Shown here: in pieces, positions 1 through 10,053 of the stretch
How the letters are laid out: every line of letters starts with the position of its first letter
Numbering within the stretch: the first letter of the stretch is position 1
Assembly: GCA_964547995.1 (NCBI GenBank)
Contig: CAZJRB010000110.1
Location: 1 to 25,481, forward strand
DNA from: CAZJRB01 sp964547995
GTDB taxonomy: Bacteria; Planctomycetota; Planctomycetia; Pirellulales; Thermoguttaceae
Length of the DNA: 25,481 nucleotides
Direction of reading: 5' to 3'
Made by a program: the position numbers and the translations under genes
The notes under the pieces: model-generated
The model's database searches: none
Seen by the model: only the letters and a program-made list of their open reading frames with translations
What the model was told of the DNA's origin: nothing

Positions 1-51
1 ATAGCCCTTGGCCCGCCGCAAACGACCGCGTGAAATGTGCAAAACCCGAAC

Positions 52-525
52 TTAGTGGATCTCGAAAATCGCTTCGATCTCGACCGGCACGTTTGCGGGC
101 AGCGCGGCGGCGCCGATCGCGATTCGTGCGGCCACGCCTTCGTCGGGGCCGAAAACCTCGGCAAACAGATCGCTGCACCCGTTGATCACCGCCGGCTGCT
201 GGTCGAACTCCGGCACACACTGGACGAAGCCGATGACCTTGACCAGCCGTTTCACGCGATCGAGCGAGTCCAACTCGCTGCGCAACGTGGCAAGGATGCA
301 CAACCCCGCGTACAGGGCGGCCTCGTAGCCGTCTTCAACATCGAGCCCGTCGCCCACGCGGCCGTGAATCGTCTCCCCGTCCGGTTGGACCGGCAGATGG
401 CCCGCCGTGTAGGCAAGGTTTCCGGTCACCACCAGCGGCTTGTAGACCCCCTTCGGCGCCGGGGCGGGCGGAAGCTCGATGCCCAACTCGTCGAGTTTGG
501 CGGCCAGCCTGGCTTCGGCAGTCAT
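52..525 (-). CDS. RidA family (YjgF/YER057c/UK114) protein
   Basis: 157 residues, the usual length for the longer RidA subgroup. Members of the family hydrolyse reactive enamine/imine intermediates from PLP enzymes, although this subgroup is poorly characterised. Visible landmarks are GNLAYTAGHLP (about residues 35-45), RVKRLVKVIGFV (90-101) and the C-terminal AARIAIGAAALP followed by VEIEAIFEI. Arg134 matches the substrate-carboxylate-binding Arg of classical RidA. The ATG at 525 overlaps the TGA of the upstream gene in an ATGA arrangement, which fixes this start over a much longer open frame upstream. There is no signal peptide, so it is cytosolic. It is probably translationally coupled to the secreted LamG-like gene, though a functional link is not obvious. 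Confidence 0.93.
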   Translation of the reverse strand: MTAEARLAAKLDELGIELPPAPAPKGVYKPLVVTGNLAYTAGHLPVQPDGETIHGRVGDGLDVEDGYEAALYAGLCILATLRSELDSLDRVKRLVKVIGFVQCVPEFDQQPAVINGCSDLFAEVFGPDEGVAARIAIGAAALPANVPVEIEAIFEIH

Positions 526-1205
526 TTCTTCGGCTTCTCGACTTTCTTTCCATAGAGTTTCACGTCGTCGAAGTCGTCCTGGTCGTCGAACGAGCCGATC
601 CCGATCCGCCCGGGGCCGAACGTCTTGTCCTCGGCGACCATGACCGGCTTGTCCATGTCGTCGAAATAGACCTCGATCGTGCCGTCTTTCACGCGGCGGA
701 CCACTTTGACGTCGTGCCACTTGTCGTCCCAGGGGATTCCGGGTGACTTGTTCTTGGTGATCATTTTTCGCGGGGCGCCGTTGACGATCATGATCTGGCT
801 CGAGTGCGGATCGGGCCTTTTGCCGAGGTGGACGTAATAGAAATGCGCAGGGTCCTGGTAATTGAAGAAGATACAAGCGTCGCGGTGGCCGCCCGTGTCG
901 AGCGTGCTCTTCGCCTTCAGCGTCAAGACGAAATCGCCGACGGCGACGTCCTTCAACAGGGCGATGTGATACGGGCTCCGGTGCGGCGGCTTGTACTTGC
1001 TCTTCCGCGTGATGATGCCGAAGGCCTTGCCGCCCTCGTTATCGTTGAGCTTCCAGGCATCGGCGTCGGTCAGCTCCCAGTTGTCGGCGCCCTTCTCGAA
1101 GTCGTCTTCGTAGACCAGCGGCAGGCCGCCCTTCTCGGCGGCCATGGCGGGGTAAAACGCGACGAGCAAGAGAACCGCGGCAACAATAGCGAAAAATCGG
1201 AACAT
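522..1205 (-). CDS. Secreted LamG/concanavalin-like (DUF1080-type) domain protein
   Basis: 227 residues. A hydrophobic signal peptide (residues 1-22, ending AMAA) precedes one beta-rich domain. The pattern EDDFEKGADNWELTD, ACIFFNYQDPAHFYYVHLG, WHDVKVVRRVKDGTIEVYFDD and GRIGIGSFDDQDDFDDVKLYG is typical of LamG/3-keto-disaccharide-hydrolase-like sandwich folds that planctomycetes secrete in large numbers. The start is supported by GGAG about 9 nt upstream. It lies 63 nt downstream of a DUF1080 gene and overlaps the RidA gene by 4 nt, so the three are probably co-transcribed. The ligand is probably carbohydrate, but no catalytic residues can be assigned. The tail is Lys-rich. Confidence 0.85.
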   Translation of the reverse strand: MFRFFAIVAAVLLLVAFYPAMAAEKGGLPLVYEDDFEKGADNWELTDADAWKLNDNEGGKAFGIITRKSKYKPPHRSPYHIALLKDVAVGDFVLTLKAKSTLDTGGHRDACIFFNYQDPAHFYYVHLGKRPDPHSSQIMIVNGAPRKMITKNKSPGIPWDDKWHDVKVVRRVKDGTIEVYFDDMDKPVMVAEDKTFGPGRIGIGSFDDQDDFDDVKLYGKKVEKPKK

Positions 1206-1268
1206 GATGATGTTCTCCGGGGAGGTAATCGGTCAACGGAAATTCTTATACGGGGCAACCGGCCCGGG

Positions 1269-2264
1269 CTACTTCTTCTCTTTCACCCAGATATTCCGGA
1301 AGCGGACCGGGTTGCCGTGGTTTTGCAGATAGACGGGTCCCGGCTGGTCGTTTTCCTTGACGGGCGCAGCCGTGGTGGTCTTGGGCAACTCGACGTCGTC
1401 GTGGATCAAGACGCCGTTGTGGCGGACGGTCATCCGGGCGTTCTTGACCTTCTTGCCCTCCTTCCACTCCGCTGCGGTGAAGTCAACGTCGTAGGTCTGC
1501 CAGGAAAGCGGCGGAAAGCACATGTTGACCGCCGGCGGACCGATGCTGTAGATACCCCCGCATTCGTTGTCCTTGCCCTCCAGGCCGAACGAGTCGAGGA
1601 TCTGCACTTCGTAGCGGCCCTGCGCATAGAACCCGCTGTTGCCGCGGCCCTGGCCCCGGGCGTGCGGCTTGAACGGCGTCATGAACTCCATGTGCAAGGT
1701 GCAACTGCCGAAGTTATCCTTGCTGGTGACGCCTTCCATCAGCAGCTTGTCTTCGGTCATGCGGCCGCCTTTGAAGGCGTCGGGCGTCGTGCCGTCGAAC
1801 AGCACGACGGCGCCGGCCGGCGGCTTCGCGCCGAGCGTGGGGCTCTTGCGTTCGACCTTCTTGAGCAACCCAACCTGTTCTTTGCCGTCCTTGGTAACCG
1901 TCAGCACACCGTCCTTGATCTTCAGGATGATGTGGTCCTTCTCGATGGAGAAGGTGGGCACGCCGTCAACGGTTTTACCGTCGACCTGGTCTTTTTCGCT
2001 TTTATCCCATCCCTCGCCGGGCAACCCGCCGGCATATCCAACAACGTGGAACTTGCCGTCGCCCAGGGCGATGACCTGAGCGCCGTACTTTTTCTTTTTG
2101 CCGTCTTTGGCTTGGGATTCGCCCACATATTCGCCTTGGACCTTGAAATCGGGGCCGGCGTCGGCGGGATCGGTCACGCCGCGCTTCAAATCGGCCGCCG
2201 CGGCGGCAAAAACAATCGCCAGCGCCAGCGCCGGCACGAGCAGAAAAATGGCTTCTCGTCGCAT
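1269..2264 (-). CDS. Secreted DUF1080 (3-keto-disaccharide hydrolase-like) protein
   Basis: 331 residues with a signal peptide at 1-25 (MRREAIFLLVPALALAIVFA). The N-terminal part (about 26-145) is a Lys/Gly-rich beta region of unknown role. The C-terminal part (about 150-331) is a DUF1080 domain with the hallmarks VVLFDGTTPDAFKGG, RGNSGFYAQGRYEVQILDSFG, WQTYDVDFTAAEW, VRHNGVLIHDDVEL and VRFRNIWVKEKK. Some members of this family hydrolyse 3-keto-glycosides; most are uncharacterised. The start at 2264 is chosen because GGAGA lies about 7 nt upstream and a signal peptide follows directly. A longer frame starting 16 codons earlier would mask it. It sits 47 nt after the hybrid kinase gene, so it may be read from the same transcript. 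Confidence 0.9.
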   Translation of the reverse strand: MRREAIFLLVPALALAIVFAAAAADLKRGVTDPADAGPDFKVQGEYVGESQAKDGKKKKYGAQVIALGDGKFHVVGYAGGLPGEGWDKSEKDQVDGKTVDGVPTFSIEKDHIILKIKDGVLTVTKDGKEQVGLLKKVERKSPTLGAKPPAGAVVLFDGTTPDAFKGGRMTEDKLLMEGVTSKDNFGSCTLHMEFMTPFKPHARGQGRGNSGFYAQGRYEVQILDSFGLEGKDNECGGIYSIGPPAVNMCFPPLSWQTYDVDFTAAEWKEGKKVKNARMTVRHNGVLIHDDVELPKTTTAAPVKENDQPGPVYLQNHGNPVRFRNIWVKEKK

Positions 2265-2311
2265 GATCGCGTCTCCGGGGGTGAGGAACTCCGAGTCGTC
2301 AAGAACCGGCA

Positions 2312-4204
<1,893 letters not shown>

Positions 4205-4375
4205 GGCATGATCTCCTGCCTCCAAAATCACGTTGTAGAGATTAAGTACGTTCGCTGCCCCTGAGGGTTGCTGTAAAATCCTAGCTTATTCCGTCGCCAG
4301 GCAAGGTGATGTACAAGACTCGTGTGCGGCTGTGTGAGTTGGAAGGGTGTTGCCGCAGATCAGGGGGCCCGGGGG
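4205..4375. other. Gap between the two kinase genes
   Basis: About 170 nt with no gene. It carries the AGGAGA ribosome site of the hybrid kinase near 4212-4217. No promoter or terminator could be placed with confidence, so read-through from the upstream kinase is the simplest view. Confidence 0.5.
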
Positions 4376-5248
4376 CTACTCATCTGCCTGCTTTCCTGTA
4401 ATCATTTCCGATACGGGGGCGAAGGGCGCCTCGACGGCGAAGGTTGCCCCCCGGCCGGGCCTGTCGCTGGCGGCCGTGAGTTGGCCGTGCATTTCCCGGG
4501 CCGCGTTGGCCGAGGTGTGCAGGCCGAAGCCGTGGCCGTGCGGCTTGGTGGTGAAGCCGTGCGAAAAAACCCGCGTCAAGTCCTCCTCGGGAATCCCAAC
4601 CCCGTTGTCGGCGACCTCGATCCGGACGCGGCCGTCGATCGGCCCGGCGATGCGGATCTCGATCCGCCGATCGCTCTCTCGCCCCTCGACCACCGCGTCC
4701 TTGGCGTTGGTGAGCAGATTGACGAGGATTTGCAACAGCTTCTGCTTGTCGAGGCGGACTACGGGCATCTCGGCAAAATCCCGGACGATTTCGATGCCGT
4801 ACTTCTCGAAACTGGCGAGGTTGAGTCTCAGGGCGTCGTCGATCAACTCGGGCAGCGAGACGGCCTCTTCCATGCCGCCTGCGATGGCATACGATTGCTG
4901 CATGCCCACAATCATCTTGACGTGGTTGATGTTCTTGACCAGCAACGCCAATTCGCCGAGCATGGCGTCCCGCTCCTCGCCGAGGCGGTCGGTCAACATG
5001 GCAAGGAAGCCGGGAAGCAGTTTGCCTTTTTCATCCCGAGTGAGGTAACGCTCCAGGTCATCCCGGTGCCGGTTGATCATGTCGACGACCCGGCGAAGGC
5101 CGGAGAGTTGCCGGACCTTCGACTGGCGGATCCTTCGGGTGTCGTTGAAGACAAACGCCGCGCAGCACAGCAGCGTCGCCACGCCGGCGGCCACCATGAC
5201 CAGCAGACTCAGCTTCTTGTTGATCGACAGATCCTTGAACGACCGCAT
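4376..5248 (-). CDS. Short membrane sensor histidine kinase lacking a recognisable H box
   Basis: 290 residues. The head (LSINKKLSLLVMVAAGVATL, with a membrane helix at about 12-34) is typical of CHASE8-type kinases. From residue 40 the sequence matches the part of such kinases that normally follows the H box: RQSKVRQLSGL, then LVKNINHVKMIVGMQQSYA. The HATPase has LLQILVNLLTNAKDAV (N box), VADNGVGIP (G1) and GFTTKPHGHGFGLH (G2). The CHASE8 sensor, HAMP and phospho-acceptor segment (usually of the type LHNVGNVLNS) are absent; the helix runs directly into the post-H-box helix around residues 36-40. It starts 2 nt after the YfiR gene. It may be an internal deletion, a degenerate kinase acting allosterically on the downstream hybrid kinase, or an assembly collapse. 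Confidence 0.85.
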   Translation of the reverse strand: MRSFKDLSINKKLSLLVMVAAGVATLLCCAAFVFNDTRRIRQSKVRQLSGLRRVVDMINRHRDDLERYLTRDEKGKLLPGFLAMLTDRLGEERDAMLGELALLVKNINHVKMIVGMQQSYAIAGGMEEAVSLPELIDDALRLNLASFEKYGIEIVRDFAEMPVVRLDKQKLLQILVNLLTNAKDAVVEGRESDRRIEIRIAGPIDGRVRIEVADNGVGIPEEDLTRVFSHGFTTKPHGHGFGLHTSANAAREMHGQLTAASDRPGRGATFAVEAPFAPVSEMITGKQADE

Positions 5249-5250
5249 GG

Positions 5251-5919
5251 CTACTTCTTGGAGGTTTGGACTAATTTTGCGAGACTAAGCAGCTTGGCGC
5301 TGATTTTCAGCCCTTCGAGCTTGGCGGCTTCCTGGTTGATTTCAAACCGCATTCGGTTCTGTTGGGTGAAGAAGTTGACCGTACCTCCCCGGTCGGCGAA
5401 CGACGGCGTCTCCCCGACCAGCAGGACGCCCGCTGTGCGGAGTTTGGCGATGGCCGCGACCTGCACTTTCGGGTCGGTGGCCCGGGGGACGAACAGGATA
5501 TGGCAGGGGGTATATTCCTTGAGCGATTCAAACCGCTTGATAACGATCCGCCGGTCCTGGAGGCGTTTCTTGGCGGCAACGGCGTCCAGCGCCGTCCCGA
5601 TGGAATTGTTACCCAGGATACCGATTACGAACGGGGACTGCGGACCGGCAAAACACTGCTTCGGCCACTGCACGTAGTTCCCGAAGTTATAAAGGAAGGC
5701 CGCCTTGATATGGCGATCGCGGCTGATGGTGGACTGGGCCTGTAGCGGCAACGCACGCGACACGATTGCAGCCAAGAGCAGAAACCAGACGGCGTTGAGC
5801 ACGAGACGCCGGTGCGATGGTCGGCGACTTCGCAGACGCGGCGCCCCCGATCCCCGATAGGGTGTTCGGTGGCTCCTCGTTGATGCTGTGAAGAATTTCA
5901 CGTTTTCTTCATTCGCCAT
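5251..5919 (-). CDS. YfiR family (DUF4154) periplasmic protein
   Basis: 222 residues. The DUF4154 core starts at about residue 70 with HIKAAFLYNFGNYVQWP, followed by FVIGILGN, CHILFVPR, GVLLVGETPSF, GGTVNFF and MRFEINQEAAKLEGLKISAKLLSLA, all characteristic of the family. YfiR of Pseudomonas is a periplasmic repressor of a diguanylate cyclase. In many bacteria DUF4154 proteins are encoded beside a TonB receptor and a CHASE8 kinase, as here. A hydrophobic segment at 40-62 is the likely export signal, but 36 basic residues precede it. A GTG at 5802 would give a cleaner signal peptide, so the true start is uncertain. It lies 12 nt after the receptor gene and 2 nt before the kinase gene. Confidence 0.9.
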   Translation of the reverse strand: MANEENVKFFTASTRSHRTPYRGSGAPRLRSRRPSHRRLVLNAVWFLLLAAIVSRALPLQAQSTISRDRHIKAAFLYNFGNYVQWPKQCFAGPQSPFVIGILGNNSIGTALDAVAAKKRLQDRRIVIKRFESLKEYTPCHILFVPRATDPKVQVAAIAKLRTAGVLLVGETPSFADRGGTVNFFTQQNRMRFEINQEAAKLEGLKISAKLLSLAKLVQTSKK

Positions 5920-5931
5920 ACTGTTTTGCTT

Positions 5932-8016
5932 TTAGTATTCCCACGTAACCCAGTAGTAAACGCCTCGCCGGACCGCCGTTTCGATGGTGTCCATGCCGCC
6001 GAATTCGACGTGGCGCTGGTCGAGCAGGTTCTGGCCGACAACTTCCATTCGGCAGCACTCGCTGGGCCGCCACCCAAGACGCGCGTCCATCGTGATGTAG
6101 GCCGGGATGTTGTCGCTCGGCAGGTGGTCGACGTAGCGGAGGATGGCGTCCATCTCCAGGTTGTGGCCCAGGTCCCACGACGACCGCATGTAGGCCTGAT
6201 TGCGCGGGCTTTGGCCCTCGATATCTTCCACGCGGGGATCGACGCCGGCATCGGCGTGCATTTGCATCTGGAGGAAGCTGTAGTTGCCGGTGATCCGCCA
6301 GCGGTCGCTGACCTGGTAAGTCGTGTTGAGCTCGAAGCCGTAGGTCTCGCCGTCCATGCCGTTGACAGCCGACCAGGGCCAGATCGGATAGCCCATCGGG
6401 CCCGGATTGAAGACGATCAGGTCGGTGTACTGATTCAGGAACACGGCCACGTCCCAGGCGAATCGGTCGGTCGCCTGCACACGGTAGCCCATCTCCCAGG
6501 CCAACAGGTCTTCGGCCTGGACCGACGGGTCGCCGGTGATTTGTACGAACATCGGCGGCGCCGGCGGCGGAAAGATCGGGATGTTTGCGACCTTGTAGCG
6601 CAGGTTCTCGTCCCCTCGTGTGGGAATCCGCACGGCCCGCGAAACGGCCCCCCATGCCGCGTGACGCGGATCGGGCGACCAAAGCAAACGAATCGTCGGC
6701 TGAAACTCGAAATTCGTGAAGCTGTTGATCTCGAACTTCGACCCGGCGGTCAGGTGTAGCCGGTCTTCACGCAAGGTGATCTCGTCCTGCACGAAGCAAC
6801 TGAACAGGTCGTACCGTCGTGCAGCGGGATTCATGGATAAGGAGAACGTACCTTGGGTATGATCCGCATAGTGACGGTATCCAGCCCCCCAAATCCACTT
6901 CTGATGGTACCCAAGTGGAAACTGCCGCTGGAAATCAAAATCGACGACGTCGACGTTCTCGCTGTACACGCTGCTGTGGCGGGAGTATTGGTTGTAGTAG
7001 AGCTGCGCGGCCCAGCCGGAATCCTCGCCGAGGTCCCGGGTCCAGCGCCCCAGGACGTTCCCGCCGGAAAGATGGACGTCGGTATCCACGATCCCCGCAT
7101 AGGGCGGCGTGGGAAACTGCGTCGGGAAGCTCGCGCCCGCGTAGCCATTGTAGTAGTCGCCCTGGACGGTGATGTGGTTACAGGGATCCGGGTGGTAGTC
7201 CGTGCGAAAGCCGCCCTGGGCCATGCGCCAGTCGTCCATGGCGGGGTGCCGGACGGGGGCGCCCCGGTTGCGGTCGAACTGCTGGCCGTAGACCCGCCAG
7301 TAGAGGTCCTTTCCCCGTTGGCCGCCGTATCGGACGTCGGTGAACCCGCGCTCCTGGTCCCCGACCCGGCCGCCGATCAACAGCCCTTGCGTGTCTTCGG
7401 CCGACTTGCTGATGATGTTGATCACGCCGTTGACCGCGTTGGATCCCCAGACGGTTGCGCCGGGGCCGCGAATCACCTCGATCCGCTCGACGTCCTGGAT
7501 CATTACAGTGTTGTTTTCCCAGTAGACGCCCCCGAACATGGGCGTGTAGATCTGGCGGCCGTCGATCTGCACCAGCAGCTTGTTGGCGTTTCGGTCGTTG
7601 AATCCGCGGCAGCTTATGGCCCAAACGTCGCTGTTGATCCGCGCGACGTCCATGCCGGGAACCATCCGGAGGGCCTCGGGCACGCACGTGGCGCCGCTGC
7701 GGCGGATCATCTCGGACGTAATCACAAAGACGGCGGCCGCCGACTTGCCCACCGTGCTCTCACTCCGGGTGACCGACGTGACTTCAACGTCCATCGACGG
7801 CACGACGACATCCACCCGGCTAAGCTGGTCGATGTCCATGCTCAGGATGTCCTCACCGGTCTCATCTGTTCCCAACTGCCCGGCCAGCGGATCGGGCATC
7901 AGATCAAGCTCAGGCGGTTGCGCCTGGAGATCGCTCGTGAAAAGAAGCACTGCCAGCGCACAACACGCCGCACAACAAGCCGATCGCGCGATCGGCACAG
8001 AAGCCTGCCCCAACAT
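5932..8016 (-). CDS. TonB-dependent outer-membrane receptor
   Basis: 694 residues. Signal peptide at about 1-33 (SACCAACCALAVLLFTSDLQ). The plug domain spans about 65-190 with VFVITSEMIRRSG, PEALRMVPGMDVARI, VQIDGRQIYTP, VERIEVIRGPGATVWG and NAVNGVINIISKSAEDT. The remainder is a beta-barrel with alternating aromatic residues and ends in an aromatic residue (WVTWEY), as outer-membrane barrels do. The start at 8016 is preferred because it gives a signal peptide with a G-rich ribosome site upstream; the open frame runs 58 codons further without support. It may act as a signalling receptor, since it is followed closely by YfiR and two kinases. The substrate cannot be told from sequence. No B12-box-like riboswitch was recognised in the leader. 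Confidence 0.95.
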   Translation of the reverse strand: MLGQASVPIARSACCAACCALAVLLFTSDLQAQPPELDLMPDPLAGQLGTDETGEDILSMDIDQLSRVDVVVPSMDVEVTSVTRSESTVGKSAAAVFVITSEMIRRSGATCVPEALRMVPGMDVARINSDVWAISCRGFNDRNANKLLVQIDGRQIYTPMFGGVYWENNTVMIQDVERIEVIRGPGATVWGSNAVNGVINIISKSAEDTQGLLIGGRVGDQERGFTDVRYGGQRGKDLYWRVYGQQFDRNRGAPVRHPAMDDWRMAQGGFRTDYHPDPCNHITVQGDYYNGYAGASFPTQFPTPPYAGIVDTDVHLSGGNVLGRWTRDLGEDSGWAAQLYYNQYSRHSSVYSENVDVVDFDFQRQFPLGYHQKWIWGAGYRHYADHTQGTFSLSMNPAARRYDLFSCFVQDEITLREDRLHLTAGSKFEINSFTNFEFQPTIRLLWSPDPRHAAWGAVSRAVRIPTRGDENLRYKVANIPIFPPPAPPMFVQITGDPSVQAEDLLAWEMGYRVQATDRFAWDVAVFLNQYTDLIVFNPGPMGYPIWPWSAVNGMDGETYGFELNTTYQVSDRWRITGNYSFLQMQMHADAGVDPRVEDIEGQSPRNQAYMRSSWDLGHNLEMDAILRYVDHLPSDNIPAYITMDARLGWRPSECCRMEVVGQNLLDQRHVEFGGMDTIETAVRRGVYYWVTWEY

Positions 8017-8146
8017 GATGACTGCCCCCCGGATGTTCACTTGGGAAAACCCGCAAAACCGGATTTTCCGGCATATGTCCTGGTTATCGGATTGCCGGGG
8101 AACGGGGCTTGATGGGTGTGAAAATTTTACAGCCTGCGCGAAGTGT

Positions 8147-8170
8147 GGCACGGCACTCGCACTCCGTGCC
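8147..8170. repeat. Hairpin GGCACGG...CCGTGCC upstream of the TonB receptor gene
   Basis: Perfect 7-bp arms with a 10-nt loop in the gap between the triple-RidA gene and the receptor gene, about 130 nt upstream of the receptor start. Confidence 0.7.
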
Positions 8171-8209
8171 GTGGATGAGCGTTTACCCATCAGTTACAGA
8201 AACGGAATC

Positions 8210-8236
8210 GTAGAACGGCTTGACAATCCGTCCTAC
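8210..8236. repeat. Palindrome GTAGAACGG...CCGTCCTAC after the triple-RidA gene
   Basis: 9-bp arms, 8 of 9 pairing, with a 9-nt loop. It lies 19 nt past the RidA-like stop codon in the direction of transcription. It may act as a transcript-end hairpin; there is no T run. Confidence 0.75.
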
Positions 8237-8255
8237 GAGTTTGCGTCTGCAACGT

Positions 8256-9473
8256 TTACGTCGGGATCACCGCGATGGCTTCCATCTCGCAGAGCAGCTC
8301 GGGGCGGCAGACGTCGGCCTCGACAATCGTGTTCGGGGCGTCGGCCAGCCCGCGATCGGCACAAACCTCCTGGAAAAGCTCGAAATAGTCGGCCGATTTG
8401 AGAAACGTCACTGCCTGGGTCACGTCGTCCCAGCCGGCGTCGTGGGGACGCAGCAGTTCCTCGATGTTCAGCAGCATCCGCTCGATCTGGGCCTTTTCAT
8501 CGCCGACGTGGACGGTGGCGCCCGCTTCATCAACGCTGGCGGTACCCGATATGAAGAGATAGGTCTGTTCGGGCAAGGTCATCCTCATGCCGCGGGAGAA
8601 CGACGAGCCGTATTCGTGGGCCTCGTTCAGCGTCGGCGTCGTCATGATCTCGATTTCGGCAACTTCGGGATTCAGCAGGGCGTAGACGTCGAGCATGCAC
8701 CAGTTGGCAGCCGGGTGCGAAATACCGCCGATCCCCGTGCTGGATGGCAATCGCTGAACCCCTTCTCGCCCGAAGAAGGCATTGCGCGAGGCGTTCAACT
8801 CGGCGTAGTCGCGATCGATGTCGTCCAGGTAGATCCACGTTCGCACGACGTCGAGGAACGACGCACCTTGGCCTTTGAGGATCTTGTCCGCCCGTTCGAA
8901 CATCCGGTCACTCTGCTGTCGGAAGGGGTTCGGGGCGAGGCCGTTGTCGTGGCCGGAGATGTTGCCGATGTAGAGGTGTCTCGCCTCGCCGACTTCCACA
9001 AGCTTGACAGTCGCGTTTTCGTCGTCACACGCGATCGGGCGGATTCGGCACCGATCGGTGCGTTCCGGGACGACGACGTACGCCTGCAACTCGATGTCCT
9101 GCCCCGGGCGGCAAGGGGGCTGTTGCACGCAGGTCGTGGCCGGGAGGTTCTCGCGGGTAATACCCCGCCGCCGGTAGGCTTCGGCCCGGATCTGCCGGAA
9201 ATCGTCCAGGTCGGTTTCAATGTTTCGGAAGAAGGCCCTCTCGATCACGACGTTGCCCATGTCGGCCCCCACCTGTCCGAGCAGTTGAACAAGGCTTTCG
9301 TAGACCACCCGAGACTGCGTGCCACACCGGTTCTTACTCGTTCCCGACGCAATGGGCGCACAACGGACGAATATCTCCGTTGCGTAAGTGGTTGTGATGA
9401 CCGTCGCTTCCGCGTTGCAGGTGCCGCGGTCGTGGACCGGGCGGTGGTGGCAGAAGGTCATGAGCTTGGTCAT
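8256..9473 (-). CDS. Triple-module RidA/YjgF-fold protein (chorismatase-like?)
   Basis: 405 residues without signal peptide. By eye it divides into three RidA-like modules. Module 1 is about 25-137 (YESLVQLLGQVGADMGNVV to IELQAYVVVP). Module 2 is about 155-275 (RHLYIGNISGH, ILKGQGASFLDVVRTWIYLD, PSSTGIGG, MLDVYALLN). Module 3 is about 290-405 (YLFISGTASVD, IERMLLNIEELL, VTQAVTFLKS, CRPELLCEMEAIAVIP). Arg390 and Glu397 of module 3 align with functional positions of RidA. Chorismatases (FkbO/Hyg5) are known proteins with two such modules, and the STGIGG stretch recalls them, but the activity here is unknown. The start at 9473 has GGAG 7-10 nt upstream; an alternative Met lies 4 codons on. Confidence 0.8.
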   Translation of the reverse strand: MTKLMTFCHHRPVHDRGTCNAEATVITTTYATEIFVRCAPIASGTSKNRCGTQSRVVYESLVQLLGQVGADMGNVVIERAFFRNIETDLDDFRQIRAEAYRRRGITRENLPATTCVQQPPCRPGQDIELQAYVVVPERTDRCRIRPIACDDENATVKLVEVGEARHLYIGNISGHDNGLAPNPFRQQSDRMFERADKILKGQGASFLDVVRTWIYLDDIDRDYAELNASRNAFFGREGVQRLPSSTGIGGISHPAANWCMLDVYALLNPEVAEIEIMTTPTLNEAHEYGSSFSRGMRMTLPEQTYLFISGTASVDEAGATVHVGDEKAQIERMLLNIEELLRPHDAGWDDVTQAVTFLKSADYFELFQEVCADRGLADAPNTIVEADVCRPELLCEMEAIAVIPT

Positions 9474-10053
9474 CCCTTTGCTCCTCGCCTTTGCTCTTTG
9501 GGGCCTTTGCTCCTTGGGTGAAAGGTAGCCGTAGCCCAAAAGCTTTGCCCTATACGTATTTCGCTGTTCGCACTTGGATATTGACCGCTGCGTCCTGGGT
9601 TGTGTGGCCGGCGCGGCTGTTGCTTGCCGCGAGGCTAGGCAGGCCGAGCAAAACAACGTGCAGCCGAGGCAGTAAAAACACGGGGGATCAAGGTGGGACT
9701 AATGTTCAAACCCGATCGTTTCGGGTCAAACCTGCAAAACATACCTCACTACGAATGCGGAGTATATCATAAACGGCGGGACAAGGGAAGCTGCCGACAC
9801 CGCCTTATTGAGGGGCAATCGACCAACCTGTGGCGGGTATACCGGAATGCCGCTTTGCGGCCCGGGATTTTCCGAGTTTCCTCGACAAGGAACGACAACC
9901 GGCCAACATCTCCAGCCGGATCAGATCCGGGCTTACGCGAGACGGACGATCCGGATCGCGAGGGTGGCAAAATGTATAACCGGAGTTGGTACTACGGCAA
10001 TCTGTCCGGGGTGCCAAGGGGCCGCGCCGCAGCGCCGGCCACAGAGCCGAAGT
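9474..10053. other. 580-nt gap downstream of hypE, no supported gene
   Basis: No convincing gene on either strand. It is more AT-rich around 9720-9780. Small hairpins are visible (ACCCGA/TCGGGT near 9710-9727, CCGGAT/ATCCGG near 9913-9928). Three copies of CCTTTGCTC (9475, 9488, 9504) lie against the start of the RidA-like gene. It probably holds the promoter of that gene, but no site matches well enough to place. Confidence 0.5.

Noticed and set aside
526..876. Extension of the RidA reading frame upstream of 525
   Set aside because: The extra residues are Arg-rich and overlap the LamG-like gene; the ATGA overlap gives a better start.
6853..8112. Plus-strand open frame opposite the TonB receptor
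   Set aside because: Shadow of the receptor gene; no domain, no ribosome site.
8017..8255. Possible cobalamin riboswitch before the TonB receptor
   Set aside because: No B12-box-like sequence or matching stem arrangement found; only short generic hairpins are present.
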